Source: PALSA-600 sp037142875
GTDB lineage: Bacteria > Actinomycetota > Thermoleophilia > Gaiellales > Gaiellaceae
DNA: 64,000 nt
Direction of reading: 5' to 3'
Assembly (NCBI GenBank): GCA_037142875.1
Contig: JBAWZV010000001.1
Span: 310,001-374,000 of the forward strand
In this document: positions 10,377 to 18,796 of the stretch, piece by piece
Numbering within the stretch: position 1 is the first letter of the stretch
How the letters are laid out: every line of letters begins with the position of its first letter
The notes under the pieces: model-generated
Seen by the model: the letters and a program-made list of their open reading frames with translations, nothing else
Told to the model about the DNA's origin: nothing
Databases searched by the model: none
Program-made: the position numbers and the translations under genes

Positions 10377-11365
10377 GCGACGATCGCCCCGTGCGGATCG
10401 GCCAGGCGGGACTCGGAGCCTGGGGCGCGAACCTCGTCCGCAACGTCGACGCCCTCGCCGAGCTGACCTGGATCTGCGACGCCGGCGAGGAGCGGCTCGC
10501 GGGCTTCGCCAAGCGCTACCCGAACGCGACCGCCACCTCCTCGTTCGAGGCGATGCTCGCCGACCCCGAGCTCGAGGCCGTCGTCATCGCGACGCCAGTG
10601 CCGACGCACTACGCCCTCGCCAAGCAGGCGCTCGAGGCGGGCAAGCACGTGTTCGTCGAGAAGCCCCCGGCGATGCGCGCATCCGAGATGGAGGAGCTCG
10701 TCGAGCTCTCCGAGTCACGCAACCTCGTGCTCATGCCTGGCCACCTGCTCCTGTACCACCCCGGCGTCAAGAAGCTGAAGGCGCTCGTCGACTCCGGCGA
10801 CCTCGGTGACGTCCTCTGCATCTACGGCAACCGGCAGAACCTCGGGACGATCCGTAAGGACGAGAACGCGCTCTGGTCGCTCGGTGTCCACGACCTCTCG
10901 GTGATCCTCTACCTGGTCGGCGAGGAGCCGTCCGAGGCGTGGGCGCACGGAAACGCCTTCCTTACCGCCGGCGTCGAGGACGTCGTCTTCTGCTACCTCC
11001 GCTTCCCGAGCGGGAAGATCGCCCACCTGCATCTGTCCTGGCTCGACCCGCACAAGATGCGGAAGCTGACGGTCGTCGGCCGCGACAAGATGGCGGTGTT
11101 CGACGACATGGAGCTTGAGCGCAAGATCACGGTCTACGAGAAGGCGCCCGAGGAGCCCGCAGCCGGCACGTACGGCGAGTGGCGGACGCGAACAGGCGAC
11201 ATCGTCAGCCCGAAGATTTCGAACGACGAGCCGCTCCGGCTCGAGATCTCCCACTTCCTGCGGCTCGTCCGCGAGGGCGGGACAGGCGCCGAGGCCCGCG
11301 ACGGTCTCACGGTCGTCCGCGCGCTCGAGCGCCTGCAGCAGTCGCTCAGCGCATCGCAGGGCTAG
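10373..11365 (+). CDS. Gfo/Idh/MocA oxidoreductase, WbpB-like
   Basis: 330 residues from GTG 10373, overlapping the dehydrogenase stop (GTGA). The Rossmann start IGQAGLGAWGANLVRN is followed by ATPVPTHYALAKQALEAG and the family signature GKHVFVEKPP. A C-terminal alpha/beta domain includes WSLGVHDLSVILYL, with the active-site His-Asp. In P. aeruginosa WbpB oxidises C3 of UDP-GlcNAcA before transamination. Position between WbpA- and WbpD-like genes supports that role here. No wbpE-like aminotransferase is present in the window. Confidence 0.85.
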   Translation: MSDDRPVRIGQAGLGAWGANLVRNVDALAELTWICDAGEERLAGFAKRYPNATATSSFEAMLADPELEAVVIATPVPTHYALAKQALEAGKHVFVEKPPAMRASEMEELVELSESRNLVLMPGHLLLYHPGVKKLKALVDSGDLGDVLCIYGNRQNLGTIRKDENALWSLGVHDLSVILYLVGEEPSEAWAHGNAFLTAGVEDVVFCYLRFPSGKIAHLHLSWLDPHKMRKLTVVGRDKMAVFDDMELERKITVYEKAPEEPAAGTYGEWRTRTGDIVSPKISNDEPLRLEISHFLRLVREGGTGAEARDGLTVVRALERLQQSLSASQG

Positions 11366-11367
11366 CC

Positions 11368-12015
11368 GTGGCCGAGATCCATCCGACTGCGATCGTCTAC
11401 CCGGGAACGGTGCTCGGCGACGGCGTCAGGGTTCTCGAAGGTGCAGTCGTCGGCAAGCAACCGTCGCTCTCGCCCCGCTCGACCGCGAAGCGCGAGCCGC
11501 TCCCGCCCACCGCGATCGGAGCGGGAACGATCGTCTCGACGGGTGCGATCGTCTTTGCGGGATCGACGATCGGGGCACGGGTCATCCTCGGCGACCAGTC
11601 CTGCGTCCGTGAGCGGGTCACCGTCGGTGACGACGTCGTCCTTGGCCGGGGCTCGCTGATCGAGAACGACACGACGGTCGGGGCGATGACAAAGATCCAG
11701 GCCGATGCCTACATCACGGCCTACACAACCCTTGAGGACCACGTCTTCATCGCCCCCTGCGTCGTCACGACGAACGACAACTTCATGGGCCGCACGGAAC
11801 GCCGCCACGGCCTGATCAAGGGCCCGACCGTTCGGCGGGGCGCGCGTGTCGGTGGCGGGGCGGTGCTGTGCCCCGGGATCGAGATCGGTGAGGACGCGTT
11901 CGTTGGAGCCGGTGCCGTGGTCACCAAGGACGTCCCGGCTCGCAAGCTCGTCGTCGGCAACCCCGCACGCATCCTGCGGGACGTCGCCGAAGACGAGCTC
12001 CTCGACAACCAGTAG
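11368..12015 (+). CDS. Left-handed beta-helix N-acetyltransferase, WbpD-like
   Basis: 215 residues from GTG, 2 nt after the preceding stop. Hexapeptide repeats run through most of the length (IHPTAIVYPGTVLGDGVRV at the start, GAGTIVSTGAIVFAGSTIG, and VGAGAVVTKDVPARKLVVGNPAR near the end), the fold of acetyl-CoA-dependent sugar N-acetyltransferases. By context it would acetylate the 3-amino group of a UDP-2-acetamido-3-amino uronic acid. The first strand set is separated from the second by a basic loop (PRSTAKREPLPP). It ends the operon. Confidence 0.85.
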   Translation: MAEIHPTAIVYPGTVLGDGVRVLEGAVVGKQPSLSPRSTAKREPLPPTAIGAGTIVSTGAIVFAGSTIGARVILGDQSCVRERVTVGDDVVLGRGSLIENDTTVGAMTKIQADAYITAYTTLEDHVFIAPCVVTTNDNFMGRTERRHGLIKGPTVRRGARVGGGAVLCPGIEIGEDAFVGAGAVVTKDVPARKLVVGNPARILRDVAEDELLDNQ

Positions 12016-12033
12016 TCGGGGGCCAGTTGGGTG

Positions 12034-13548
12034 CTACTTCTTCGCGGCGGGCGCCGCGGGCTCAGTCGCGACCGAGAGGTGGTACGGCATCACTCCTCGG
12101 ATTCGCGGAGGCGTGCCGACTGTGACCTGGAGGTAGTAGATCCCGGCGACTCCGGCGCGGTAGGAGAGCCGCTGCTGGATGCCGACGACCGCCGAGGCCG
12201 AGACGAGCCGCCCCGTCTTTGCCCGCACGCCTTCCAGGCCGCCGGTCGCCGGATCCCAGAGGATGAGCGAGGTGGTGGCGTGCGCGATACCGGAGAGGCG
12301 CGCGTAGAACGCCTCTCCCTTGGTCAGTCGCACGGAGTAGACGTCGATCGGATCGTCCCAGTAGTCGAGCGACGCGGTGATCGTTCCGGGCGGTCCGAAC
12401 GGGTGGGCGCCCGCGACGCCGCTCCCCGCGTCGTCGTTCGGCTCGAACGCATCGGGGGTCGGGAGCCCGGTGTGCTTCGTCACCATCCTGACCGCGGCTG
12501 CGACGTCGAGCCGGCCCCAGCCGGTCATTGCGTCACGCCCGTAGAGGCACCTCGGGCAGCCGTTCAACGGGCTCACGTCCTTCGCGAAGCGTTCGAGCAC
12601 CCATTGAACCTGGTCGGGTGTCAGCGTCGGATCGACCCCGAAGAGGAGCGCCGCTGCCGCCGCGACCTGCGGGGCGGCAAACGACGTCCCGATCCCTTCG
12701 TGGAACTCGGGCGGCCCGCACTCGGAGTACGCGTCGCCTGCGCACTCGGGTCGGGTCTTGTCGATCAGGTTGCGTGCGAGTGTCGAGAAGATTCCGTCAC
12801 CCGGAGCGGCCATGTCGACGTAGATCGGGTCTCGATCCGAGTAGTCAGGCACCGAGCCGTCCTGGCGTAGGGCCGCCACGCCCAGTACGTGCGGCAGAGC
12901 GGCCGGGTAGTCGGCGTACCCCCACGGGATTCTCGGCGCCTCCGTCCCGTTTCCGACAGCCGCGACGACGAGGACGCCCTTGGACGTCGCGTACTCGATC
13001 GCCTTGCGTTCGAGCGCCGAGTAGGAGTCGAGCATGCTGTCGCCGGGGTCACGCAGCCCGCCCAGGCTGAGGTTGATCACCCGCGCGCCCTGGGCGACAG
13101 CCCAGTAGATCGCGTCGGTCTCGGCGGTGAGCGACAGAACAGCGCCGCTCGAGTCGACGACCTTCGCGATCAGCAGCTTGACGTTGAATCCGAGACCGGC
13201 GATCCCCACCCCGTTGAACGGGTTCGCGGCGATCAGACCTGCGACGAACGTTCCGTGCCCGTCGGTGTCGACGCGCCACGAGACCCCTGGGACGAACGAG
13301 TGGCCGGCCGCGATCTGCCCGACGAACTCGGGGTGATGGGCGTCGATCCCCGAGTCGATCACCGCGACCTTGACCTCGGGGAGCTGCGGGGGGTACGCCC
13401 AGCTTTCCCACGCATGGTCTTGCTCGAGGTACCACTGCTTGGCGGCCAGCGGCTCGGTGTTGCCAAATGTCTGCGCGCCCGCCGCGGCGAGCACCGGAGC
13501 GGCGACAACGAGTGCGACGACGGCCACGAAGGCCGCCCGCCGCGTCAC
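12034..13548 (-). CDS. Secreted subtilisin-family serine protease (S8)
   Basis: 504 residues from GTG. A signal peptide (about 1-24) precedes the catalytic domain with Asp65 (AVIDSGID), His98 (DTDGHGT), oxyanion Asn200 (VGNGTE) and Ser289 (GTSFAAP), so the triad is intact. Two Cys pairs (GCPRC; PECA and SECG) could form disulfides. After residue 380 there is a pre-peptidase C-terminal-like beta domain (DAFEPNDDAGSG, IDVYSVRL). There is no long propeptide: only about 35 residues separate the signal from the mature fold. The start abuts the stop of the SpoIID-domain gene, so both are co-transcribed. Confidence 0.93.
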   Translation of the reverse strand: MTRRAAFVAVVALVVAAPVLAAAGAQTFGNTEPLAAKQWYLEQDHAWESWAYPPQLPEVKVAVIDSGIDAHHPEFVGQIAAGHSFVPGVSWRVDTDGHGTFVAGLIAANPFNGVGIAGLGFNVKLLIAKVVDSSGAVLSLTAETDAIYWAVAQGARVINLSLGGLRDPGDSMLDSYSALERKAIEYATSKGVLVVAAVGNGTEAPRIPWGYADYPAALPHVLGVAALRQDGSVPDYSDRDPIYVDMAAPGDGIFSTLARNLIDKTRPECAGDAYSECGPPEFHEGIGTSFAAPQVAAAAALLFGVDPTLTPDQVQWVLERFAKDVSPLNGCPRCLYGRDAMTGWGRLDVAAAVRMVTKHTGLPTPDAFEPNDDAGSGVAGAHPFGPPGTITASLDYWDDPIDVYSVRLTKGEAFYARLSGIAHATTSLILWDPATGGLEGVRAKTGRLVSASAVVGIQQRLSYRAGVAGIYYLQVTVGTPPRIRGVMPYHLSVATEPAAPAAKK

Positions 13549-15543
13549 CTAGGACACCGCCAGGAGCGGTGCCGAGACACCAGGTGAGAGCCCGTGGCCT
13601 GCGGCGCAGCGCACCCGGTACGCCCCGTGATCGAGCTGCGCAGCCACGGTGAACGAGCCGGCAGGGTCGGTGCTGCCAGTGGCGACGGTGGTCCAGACAT
13701 TGCCGTTCTGCCGTTGTACCTGCACCGAGGCGCCCGCGACGACCGGACGAACGGTGCCGCGCACGAGCCCGGCGGCGAGAGTCGCGTCCACGAGGGGCAC
13801 CACAGGAACCGTCACCATCGCGGCGCGCACTGTCGCAGTCGCGAGGCGATAGCGAGTCGTCAGGTGCGGTGAGACGACGATCGAGAACACCCCGGAGGCG
13901 TCTGGCAGGAGCGAGGCGACGCCCTGCCAGCCTGCACCCGGCACCTCGGCCTCGAGCGCGACCGGGCCGACCCCACGGGCGATCCCGTCGATTCGAACGC
14001 TCCCGCCGTAGATCACCGGATCCGCCGGACGCGTCAGGGTGAGCCAGCCAATCTGAAACCGCGTCGAGCGAAGGCCGAGATCCTGCCGGAGTGTCGCACC
14101 GGTCACCGACGTCGTCCCGTCGACACCGACGACCGAGACCGTCTCCACGTGCTCCGAAGGCCCGACAGTCGTCTGCAGGTCGAGGAGTCCGCCGGTAGCT
14201 CGCAGCACAGTGCCCACCTTCGCGGCGTCGAAGAGAACAGGCCCCCAGTCGTGGTACGGCGAGAGGGTGTCGTACGGATCGTCGACCGACGCGAGGTATG
14301 GCACGGCCCTGCCGGTCGCCTCGAGAGCGGAGACCGTCCTGCCGCCGGAGCTCGACGAGAAGTACGTCGTCGCCACCTTCCCCTTGTAGAGAACGACCTG
14401 GCCTGCGGTCGCCGCGACGGCGGCGGTCACCGACGGGACCTCGGAGGCCATGCCGCCGTAGGCCTGGCTGCGAGTGTCGCCGTAGAGGTCGAACGCACGC
14501 GCGGTGACGACGGTCTGCAGCTCGGCGAGGGCATACGATCGCGCCGCAACGGCCTGAGCCTCAAGGGCGGCAGCCGGCCAGCTGGACGGCATCTCGGCGC
14601 CGACCACGCCGTCGAGGTACGACTCGAGGTCGATCCGGTTGACGACCTGGAGCGTCGAGCCGTTCGAGACAAGCTGCAGCGAGCCGTGGTAGGACCGCCT
14701 GCCGACCGCGACCGGTGTCTGCCCCGGCGTGAATGTGAGCGGGGAGACGAGCGTCTTCCCCGCGAGCGAGAGATCGGCAGCGACCGAGAGCTCGCCCGGA
14801 GGGAGATCAACGGCAGCTCCCGCGCCATCGGTGACGCGCCACGGCGAGTCGGAGCGGAGCGCCACGCGGCGGACGCCCGCAAGCAGCAACACGCGAACCG
14901 CCGAGGAGGGCTGGATCGCAACCGTGGTGCCGGGGTAGTAGTGCGCGATGATGCGCGCTGCGTTCCAGCCATGATGGGCGTAGCCGTCGGCGCCCCACTG
15001 GCTCATCCCCATCCCGTGGCCCCAGCCGTGACCCGTCACGACGATCACGCTTGGCGCCTGGCTCGTGACGGTCGTCGGAGCCGCGGTCGTCGTGACGGCG
15101 CTGGTCGTGCACGGGTTCGTCGTGATAGTCGAAGTCGTCGCCCCCGTTGTGGTGGTTGCCGTCGACATGAACCCCGTCGCCGTGGCATGAGCGGTGGTCG
15201 TGCCGGCTGTCGTCGTCGTACCAGTCGTCGTGGTCACCGTGCTCGCCGTCGTGAGGCCGGTCGTCGCGGCGGTCGTCGCGGTGCCGGTCGTCAGCGGCGA
15301 CGCGATGAGCGTCGTTACGGTCGTCGTCGCCACCCCGGTCGTCGTCGGCCGCGCAGTCGTCGTGGCAAGCGTGGTGGAGACGGGCACGACCGGCGTCGTC
15401 GTGCCGCCTACCGGAGGACAGGGAGTCGTGGTGACAACCGGTGCGGGACCGGACGACGAGTCGCCGGTGACGAGGTTGGCGGAGGCGACTCCGCCTAGCC
15501 CGAGCGCGACCAGCAGCACGGAAGCGAGCGCGCGCCGTAGCAC
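13549..15543 (-). CDS. Secreted SpoIID/LytB-domain protein with a threonine-rich stalk
   Basis: 664 residues from GTG. A signal peptide (1-22) is followed by about 120 residues rich in Thr, Ala and Val (38-160), then GHGWGHGMGMSQWGADGYAHHGW and a SpoIID domain. That domain includes LESYLDGVVGAEMPSSWP, AVAARSYAL, DTRSQAYGG and YFSSSSGGRT. In the families that define it, the SpoIID domain cleaves denuded peptidoglycan glycan strands, but no sporulation gene is seen here, so a wall-remodelling role is inferred. The last 130 residues look like two beta-sandwich repeats. The stop directly abuts the subtilase start. Confidence 0.88.
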   Translation of the reverse strand: MLRRALASVLLVALGLGGVASANLVTGDSSSGPAPVVTTTPCPPVGGTTTPVVPVSTTLATTTARPTTTGVATTTVTTLIASPLTTGTATTAATTGLTTASTVTTTTGTTTTAGTTTAHATATGFMSTATTTTGATTSTITTNPCTTSAVTTTAAPTTVTSQAPSVIVVTGHGWGHGMGMSQWGADGYAHHGWNAARIIAHYYPGTTVAIQPSSAVRVLLLAGVRRVALRSDSPWRVTDGAGAAVDLPPGELSVAADLSLAGKTLVSPLTFTPGQTPVAVGRRSYHGSLQLVSNGSTLQVVNRIDLESYLDGVVGAEMPSSWPAAALEAQAVAARSYALAELQTVVTARAFDLYGDTRSQAYGGMASEVPSVTAAVAATAGQVVLYKGKVATTYFSSSSGGRTVSALEATGRAVPYLASVDDPYDTLSPYHDWGPVLFDAAKVGTVLRATGGLLDLQTTVGPSEHVETVSVVGVDGTTSVTGATLRQDLGLRSTRFQIGWLTLTRPADPVIYGGSVRIDGIARGVGPVALEAEVPGAGWQGVASLLPDASGVFSIVVSPHLTTRYRLATATVRAAMVTVPVVPLVDATLAAGLVRGTVRPVVAGASVQVQRQNGNVWTTVATGSTDPAGSFTVAAQLDHGAYRVRCAAGHGLSPGVSAPLLAVS

Positions 15544-15549
15544 CTTGCC

Positions 15550-15555
15550 ACCGTA
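15550..15555 (-). promoter_or_regulatory. -10 element TACGGT of the SpoIID-subtilase operon
   Basis: On the minus strand TACGGT ends 6 nt before the GTG at 15543, fitting a leaderless start. Confidence 0.45.
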
Positions 15556-15586
15556 GCAACCGGTCCTGAAGCCCCTGTAAAGACCG

Positions 15587-16579
15587 CTAGCCGTTCAGAC
15601 GAGCCGCATACTGCTGCTCGTAGTACGCGCGATACTCGCCCGACTTGATCCGCTCCCACCAGGGGCGGTTCTCGCGGTACCACTCGACCGTGGCCGCCAG
15701 GCCGGTCGCGTCGAACGAGTGAGCCGGCGCCCACCCAAGGTTCATCACCTTCGTCGAGTCGACGGCGTAGCGCCGATCGTGACCCGGGCGATCCTTCACA
15801 TGACGGACGAGGTCAGGCGACGCGCCGGTGAGCTCGAGGATGCGGCGGACGACGTCCATGTTCTCGCGCTCCTGCCCGCCGACGTTGTAGACCTCGCCGG
15901 ACGGCCCCTTGCGCAGCACGAGCTCGATCGCGGTCGAGTAGTCCTCGGCGTGAAGCCACTCGCGTCGCTGCTTCCCGTCGCCGTACACCGGGAGCGGCTC
16001 GCCGTCGAAGGCGTTCGTGATGAAGAGCGGCAGGAACTTCTCCGGGTACTGCATCGGGCCGTAGTTGTTCGCGCCTCGCGTGATGCACGCGTCGATGCCG
16101 TACGTACGGACGTACGCGAGCACCTGGAGATCGCCGCCGGTCTTCGAGGCCGAGTACGGGCTTGACGGCCGCAGCGGCGACTCCTCGGTGCACGCTGGCG
16201 CACCGAACGGGACATCGCCGTAGACCTCATCGGTCGAGACCTGAACGAGCCGGAGGTCGTGGCGGCGCGCGTGATCGAGGAGCACCTGGGTCCCGAGCAC
16301 ATCGGTGACGATGAACTCGGCGGGCCCGCTGATCGAGCGGTCGACGTGTGTCTCGGCGGCGAAGTTGACGATCGCCTCGCACCCGCGGGCGGCGGTGGCG
16401 ACGGCCTCCGTATCAGCGATGTCGCCCTGGTGGAACTCATGCTCGACATCCGCGATGTTCGCGCGATTGCCGGCGTACGTCAGCTTGTCGAGAACGACGA
16501 CGTCGTAGCCGCGCGAGGCAAGCAGACGGACGAAGTGCGAGCCGATGAACCCGGCGCCACCTGTGACGAGCACGCGCAT
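15587..16579 (-). CDS. rfbB: dTDP-glucose 4,6-dehydratase
   Basis: 330 residues, a short-chain dehydrogenase/reductase. The NAD motif VTGGAGFIGSHFVR is at the N-terminus. Then come NFAAETHVDRSI, STDEVYGD, the catalytic YSASKTGGD (YxxxK), RGANNYGPMQYPEKFLPLFI and HAEDYSTAI. These are the marks of RmlB, which converts dTDP-glucose to dTDP-4-keto-6-deoxyglucose. It is the last gene of rfbA-rfbC-rfbD-rfbB and starts 64 nt after rfbD. The product is used for L-rhamnose of the cell envelope. Confidence 0.96.
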   Translation of the reverse strand: MRVLVTGGAGFIGSHFVRLLASRGYDVVVLDKLTYAGNRANIADVEHEFHQGDIADTEAVATAARGCEAIVNFAAETHVDRSISGPAEFIVTDVLGTQVLLDHARRHDLRLVQVSTDEVYGDVPFGAPACTEESPLRPSSPYSASKTGGDLQVLAYVRTYGIDACITRGANNYGPMQYPEKFLPLFITNAFDGEPLPVYGDGKQRREWLHAEDYSTAIELVLRKGPSGEVYNVGGQERENMDVVRRILELTGASPDLVRHVKDRPGHDRRYAVDSTKVMNLGWAPAHSFDATGLAATVEWYRENRPWWERIKSGEYRAYYEQQYAARLNG

Positions 16580-16643
16580 GCGGCAAGGCTACCCGTCGAG
16601 AAACACCCCGACCCCGGGCTCCAGCCGGAACCCGAAAGCGAAG

Positions 16644-17501
16644 TCAGATCCCGAGTGCCGTGAGGCACTCGCGCAGGCCGTCACGCCAGTGGGGCAGCTC
16701 CGGAGCGCCGTTCTCGGAACGAAGGATCGAGTGGGCGGGCCGCGCAGCTCTGGAGCCGAGCTCCGTCGTCGTGATGCGGCGAACATGGCAGTCCATCCCG
16801 GCGTCCGCGAAGATCGCCTCGGCGAGGTCGGCCCACGTGCAGTCCCCCTGCGCCGCAACGTGGTAGACACCGAAGGGAAGCTCAAGAACCTCTCGTGTCG
16901 CCTGCGCGAGATGCGGGACGTACGTCGGGCAGCCGCGCTGGTCATCGACGACCGAAACCTCGTCGCGCTCGGACGCGAGCCGGAGCATCGTCTTGACGAA
17001 GTTGTGGCCGGTCGCACCAAACAGCCATGAGGAGCGCACGATCCAAGCACGAGCACCCGCCGCAGCCTCGCCGCCGAGCTTCGTACGGCCGTAGACCGAG
17101 AGCGGGTGAGGCGAGTCCGACTCGAGGTACGGCGTGCCCTTCGTGCCGTCGAAGACGTAGTCGGTCGAGTAGTAGACGAACGGCAGCCCGAGCTCGACGA
17201 CGTTCTGGGTGCCCCCGATATTCACGGCGGCTGCACCCTGCGGGTCGTCCTCTGCCCCGTCGACGTTCGTCCACGCAGCCGCGTGCAGCACGACGTCGGC
17301 GTCGTCCGTGATCCCTACGGGCGCGGGCAGGCAGACGTTCCACTCGGGGACGTCAACGGAGATCGAGCCGGGGAACACCTCGGCGAGCGCGGTGCCGAGC
17401 TGGCCCGCGCCGCCGGTGATCAGAGCCCGGTTGACGCGTCCCGATCCGACAGCAGCGGCGATCGCGTGCTCCAAAGGTCGACGACCCGAGGGTCGTTCCA
17501 C
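16644..17501 (-). CDS. rfbD: dTDP-4-dehydrorhamnose reductase
   Basis: Up to 285 residues. RmlD motifs: ITGGAGQLGTAL, HAAAWTNVDGAEDD, STDYVFDGTKGTPY, the catalytic VYGRTKLGGE, and RSSWLFG. It reduces dTDP-4-keto-rhamnose to dTDP-L-rhamnose. The start is uncertain. GTG 17501 and TTG 17474 both lie well inside rfbC, while a CTG at 17423 would overlap the rfbC stop as CTGA but removes part of the first beta strand (RALITG). The GTG is kept here as the longest canonical option. Confidence 0.9.
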   Translation of the reverse strand: MERPSGRRPLEHAIAAAVGSGRVNRALITGGAGQLGTALAEVFPGSISVDVPEWNVCLPAPVGITDDADVVLHAAAWTNVDGAEDDPQGAAAVNIGGTQNVVELGLPFVYYSTDYVFDGTKGTPYLESDSPHPLSVYGRTKLGGEAAAGARAWIVRSSWLFGATGHNFVKTMLRLASERDEVSVVDDQRGCPTYVPHLAQATREVLELPFGVYHVAAQGDCTWADLAEAIFADAGMDCHVRRITTTELGSRAARPAHSILRSENGAPELPHWRDGLRECLTALGI

Positions 17502-17881
17502 GGATGGGTCTGCTCGTCTGGCGACGCCGCGTCGTACTCCTCGGTCACGAGGTAACAGAAGAGCGCGTCGGTCAGCGCCTCGTAGCCGTGGGCGTTGCGG
17601 CCGGGAACGTAGATCGCAACCGGGTTGTCCTCGCCGATGTCCTCGGTGAACGCCTCCCCGGTCTCGCGATCGAGCACGACGACCCGCACCATGCCCTGCA
17701 GGCAGAGGAAGAGGTCGTCCTGGCCGCGCTCATGGAAGTGCAGTCCACGGATCACGCCTGCGCGGGAGAACGAGAGGTTCGCCTGCCGGAAGGGCTTCGG
17801 GAGCGCGCTCGCGCGGCCGAGCTCCGAGAACCAGCCGCGCTCGTCTGCGTGGCGGTTGAGCGGGAAGCGCTCGACGATCAC
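17420..17881 (-). CDS. rfbC: dTDP-4-dehydrorhamnose 3,5-epimerase
   Basis: 153 residues from GTG 17881, overlapping the rfbA stop (GTGA). RmlC cupin motifs are present: DERGWFSELGR, QANLSFSRAGVIRGLHFHERGQDDLF, GMVRVVVLDRE, VPGRNAHGYEALTDALFCYLVTE, and the C-terminal WNDPRV..W...PLLSDRD. It epimerises C3 and C5 of dTDP-4-keto-6-deoxyglucose. It is shorter than the 180-200 residue enterobacterial enzyme, as in many actinobacteria. Confidence 0.94.
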   Translation of the reverse strand: MIVERFPLNRHADERGWFSELGRASALPKPFRQANLSFSRAGVIRGLHFHERGQDDLFLCLQGMVRVVVLDRETGEAFTEDIGEDNPVAIYVPGRNAHGYEALTDALFCYLVTEEYDAASPDEQTHPWNDPRVVDLWSTRSPLLSDRDASTGL

Positions 17882-18645
17882 TTGTTGACGCCACCGGCGT
17901 CGATCAGGCGGCCGACCTCGGCGAGGTCGGCCCAGTGCTTGCCGCCGTCGTGCCACCAGCCCTGTACCTGCGCGACGTTCAGCTCGCCGCGGTGGGCGTA
18001 CTCGCGGTTGACGTCGGTGATCTCGAGCTCGCCACGGCTCGACGGGTCGAGGCCGTCGATGATCTCGAAGACGTCAGGCGGGTAGCCATAGAGACCCACC
18101 ACCGCGTCGTTCGAGGGAGGTGTCGGGTAGCGCAGGTCGACGCTCCCTGCCTTCTCGACGACGTCGGCGACCCCGCCGGCCTCGTCGTAGACGACGACGC
18201 CGAAGTTCTCCGGATCGTCGACCTCCTTGGTGAAGACGAGCGCGCCGTCGTCCCAGGCGGCGATCGCGTCGGCCTGCGCGTACTCGAAGATGTTGTCACC
18301 GAGGCAGACGAGCAGCTTGTCGTCGCCGGCGAACTCGCGGGCCATGCCGACCACCTGGGCGATTCCGCCTGCCTCGACCTGCACCTTGTAGGTGAGATCG
18401 AGATCGAAGAGCGGCTCGTCGCCGGAGCGGGTGCGCACACGGCCGTTGCCGAGCAGGTCGATGAAGTCGCCTGCGTGCTGCTTGCCCGTCACGAGGAGAA
18501 CCTCGTGCACCCCGACGCGCTGGAGGAGCTGCAGCGGGTGGTAGACCATCGGCCAGCGGCCGACCGGGAGCAGGTGCTTGTTCGTGACACGGGTCAGCTC
18601 CTGGAGCCGGGTCGCCGTGCCACCGGCGCAGATGAGACCCTTCAT
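17878..18645 (-). CDS. rfbA: Glucose-1-phosphate thymidylyltransferase
   Basis: 255 residues from ATG 18645. Nucleotidyltransferase motifs: MKGLICAGGTATRLQELT (the usual GTRL reads ATRL), KHLLPVGRWPMVYHPL, LVCLGDNIFEY, FGVVVYDE, VVGLYGYPPDVFE, and GELEITDVNREY. It is shorter than the roughly 290-residue RmlA and lacks the C-terminal tail. It makes dTDP-glucose for the rhamnose operon. TAGCAT lies 10 nt before the start, implying a near-leaderless transcript. A more general sugar-nucleotide transferase remains possible, but the operon supports RmlA. Confidence 0.9.
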   Translation of the reverse strand: MKGLICAGGTATRLQELTRVTNKHLLPVGRWPMVYHPLQLLQRVGVHEVLLVTGKQHAGDFIDLLGNGRVRTRSGDEPLFDLDLTYKVQVEAGGIAQVVGMAREFAGDDKLLVCLGDNIFEYAQADAIAAWDDGALVFTKEVDDPENFGVVVYDEAGGVADVVEKAGSVDLRYPTPPSNDAVVGLYGYPPDVFEIIDGLDPSSRGELEITDVNREYAHRGELNVAQVQGWWHDGGKHWADLAEVGRLIDAGGVNK

Positions 18646-18746
18646 ATCGAAGCCGATGCTACCGCCGCGGGCGCCCGACGACCCCGCGCCGCGGCTGCGC
18701 CGGCGATCGCCGCGGCAATCGAGATGCACGCGACAACGTCCCACAT
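18642..18746 (-). CDS. Possible small membrane peptide upstream of rfbA
   Basis: A 34-residue frame starting MWDVVACISIAAAIAGAAA ends in a TGA that overlaps the rfbA ATG (ATGA). It has one hydrophobic segment and a basic tail. No ribosome site is visible and composition alone could produce it, so it is a weak candidate only. Confidence 0.2.
   Translation of the reverse strand: MWDVVACISIAAAIAGAAAARGRRAPAAVASASI
18656..18661 (-). promoter_or_regulatory. -10 element TAGCAT of the rhamnose operon
   Basis: TAGCAT on the minus strand ends 10 nt before the ATG of rfbA. The short distance leaves almost no leader. Confidence 0.4.
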
Positions 18747-18796
18747 GGCGGCATCGCCGAAGGCGTGGCGGATCCGCCGGCGAGCCGGCGGATTAC

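Noticed and set aside
13549..15543. SpoIID domain taken as a sign of endospore formation
   Set aside because: No other sporulation gene is visible and SpoIID/LytB domains occur in non-sporulating actinobacteria.
15194..15556. Plus-strand Val-rich frame of 120 codons
   Set aside because: It is the antisense of the Thr-rich stalk of the SpoIID protein, where ACN codons read as valine-rich antisense.
12034..18645. Glycan region considered as a horizontally acquired island
   Set aside because: No integrase, tRNA-flanking repeats or visible composition shift; codon style matches the neighbours. The tRNA-Lys at 7899 has no duplicated end that I can see.
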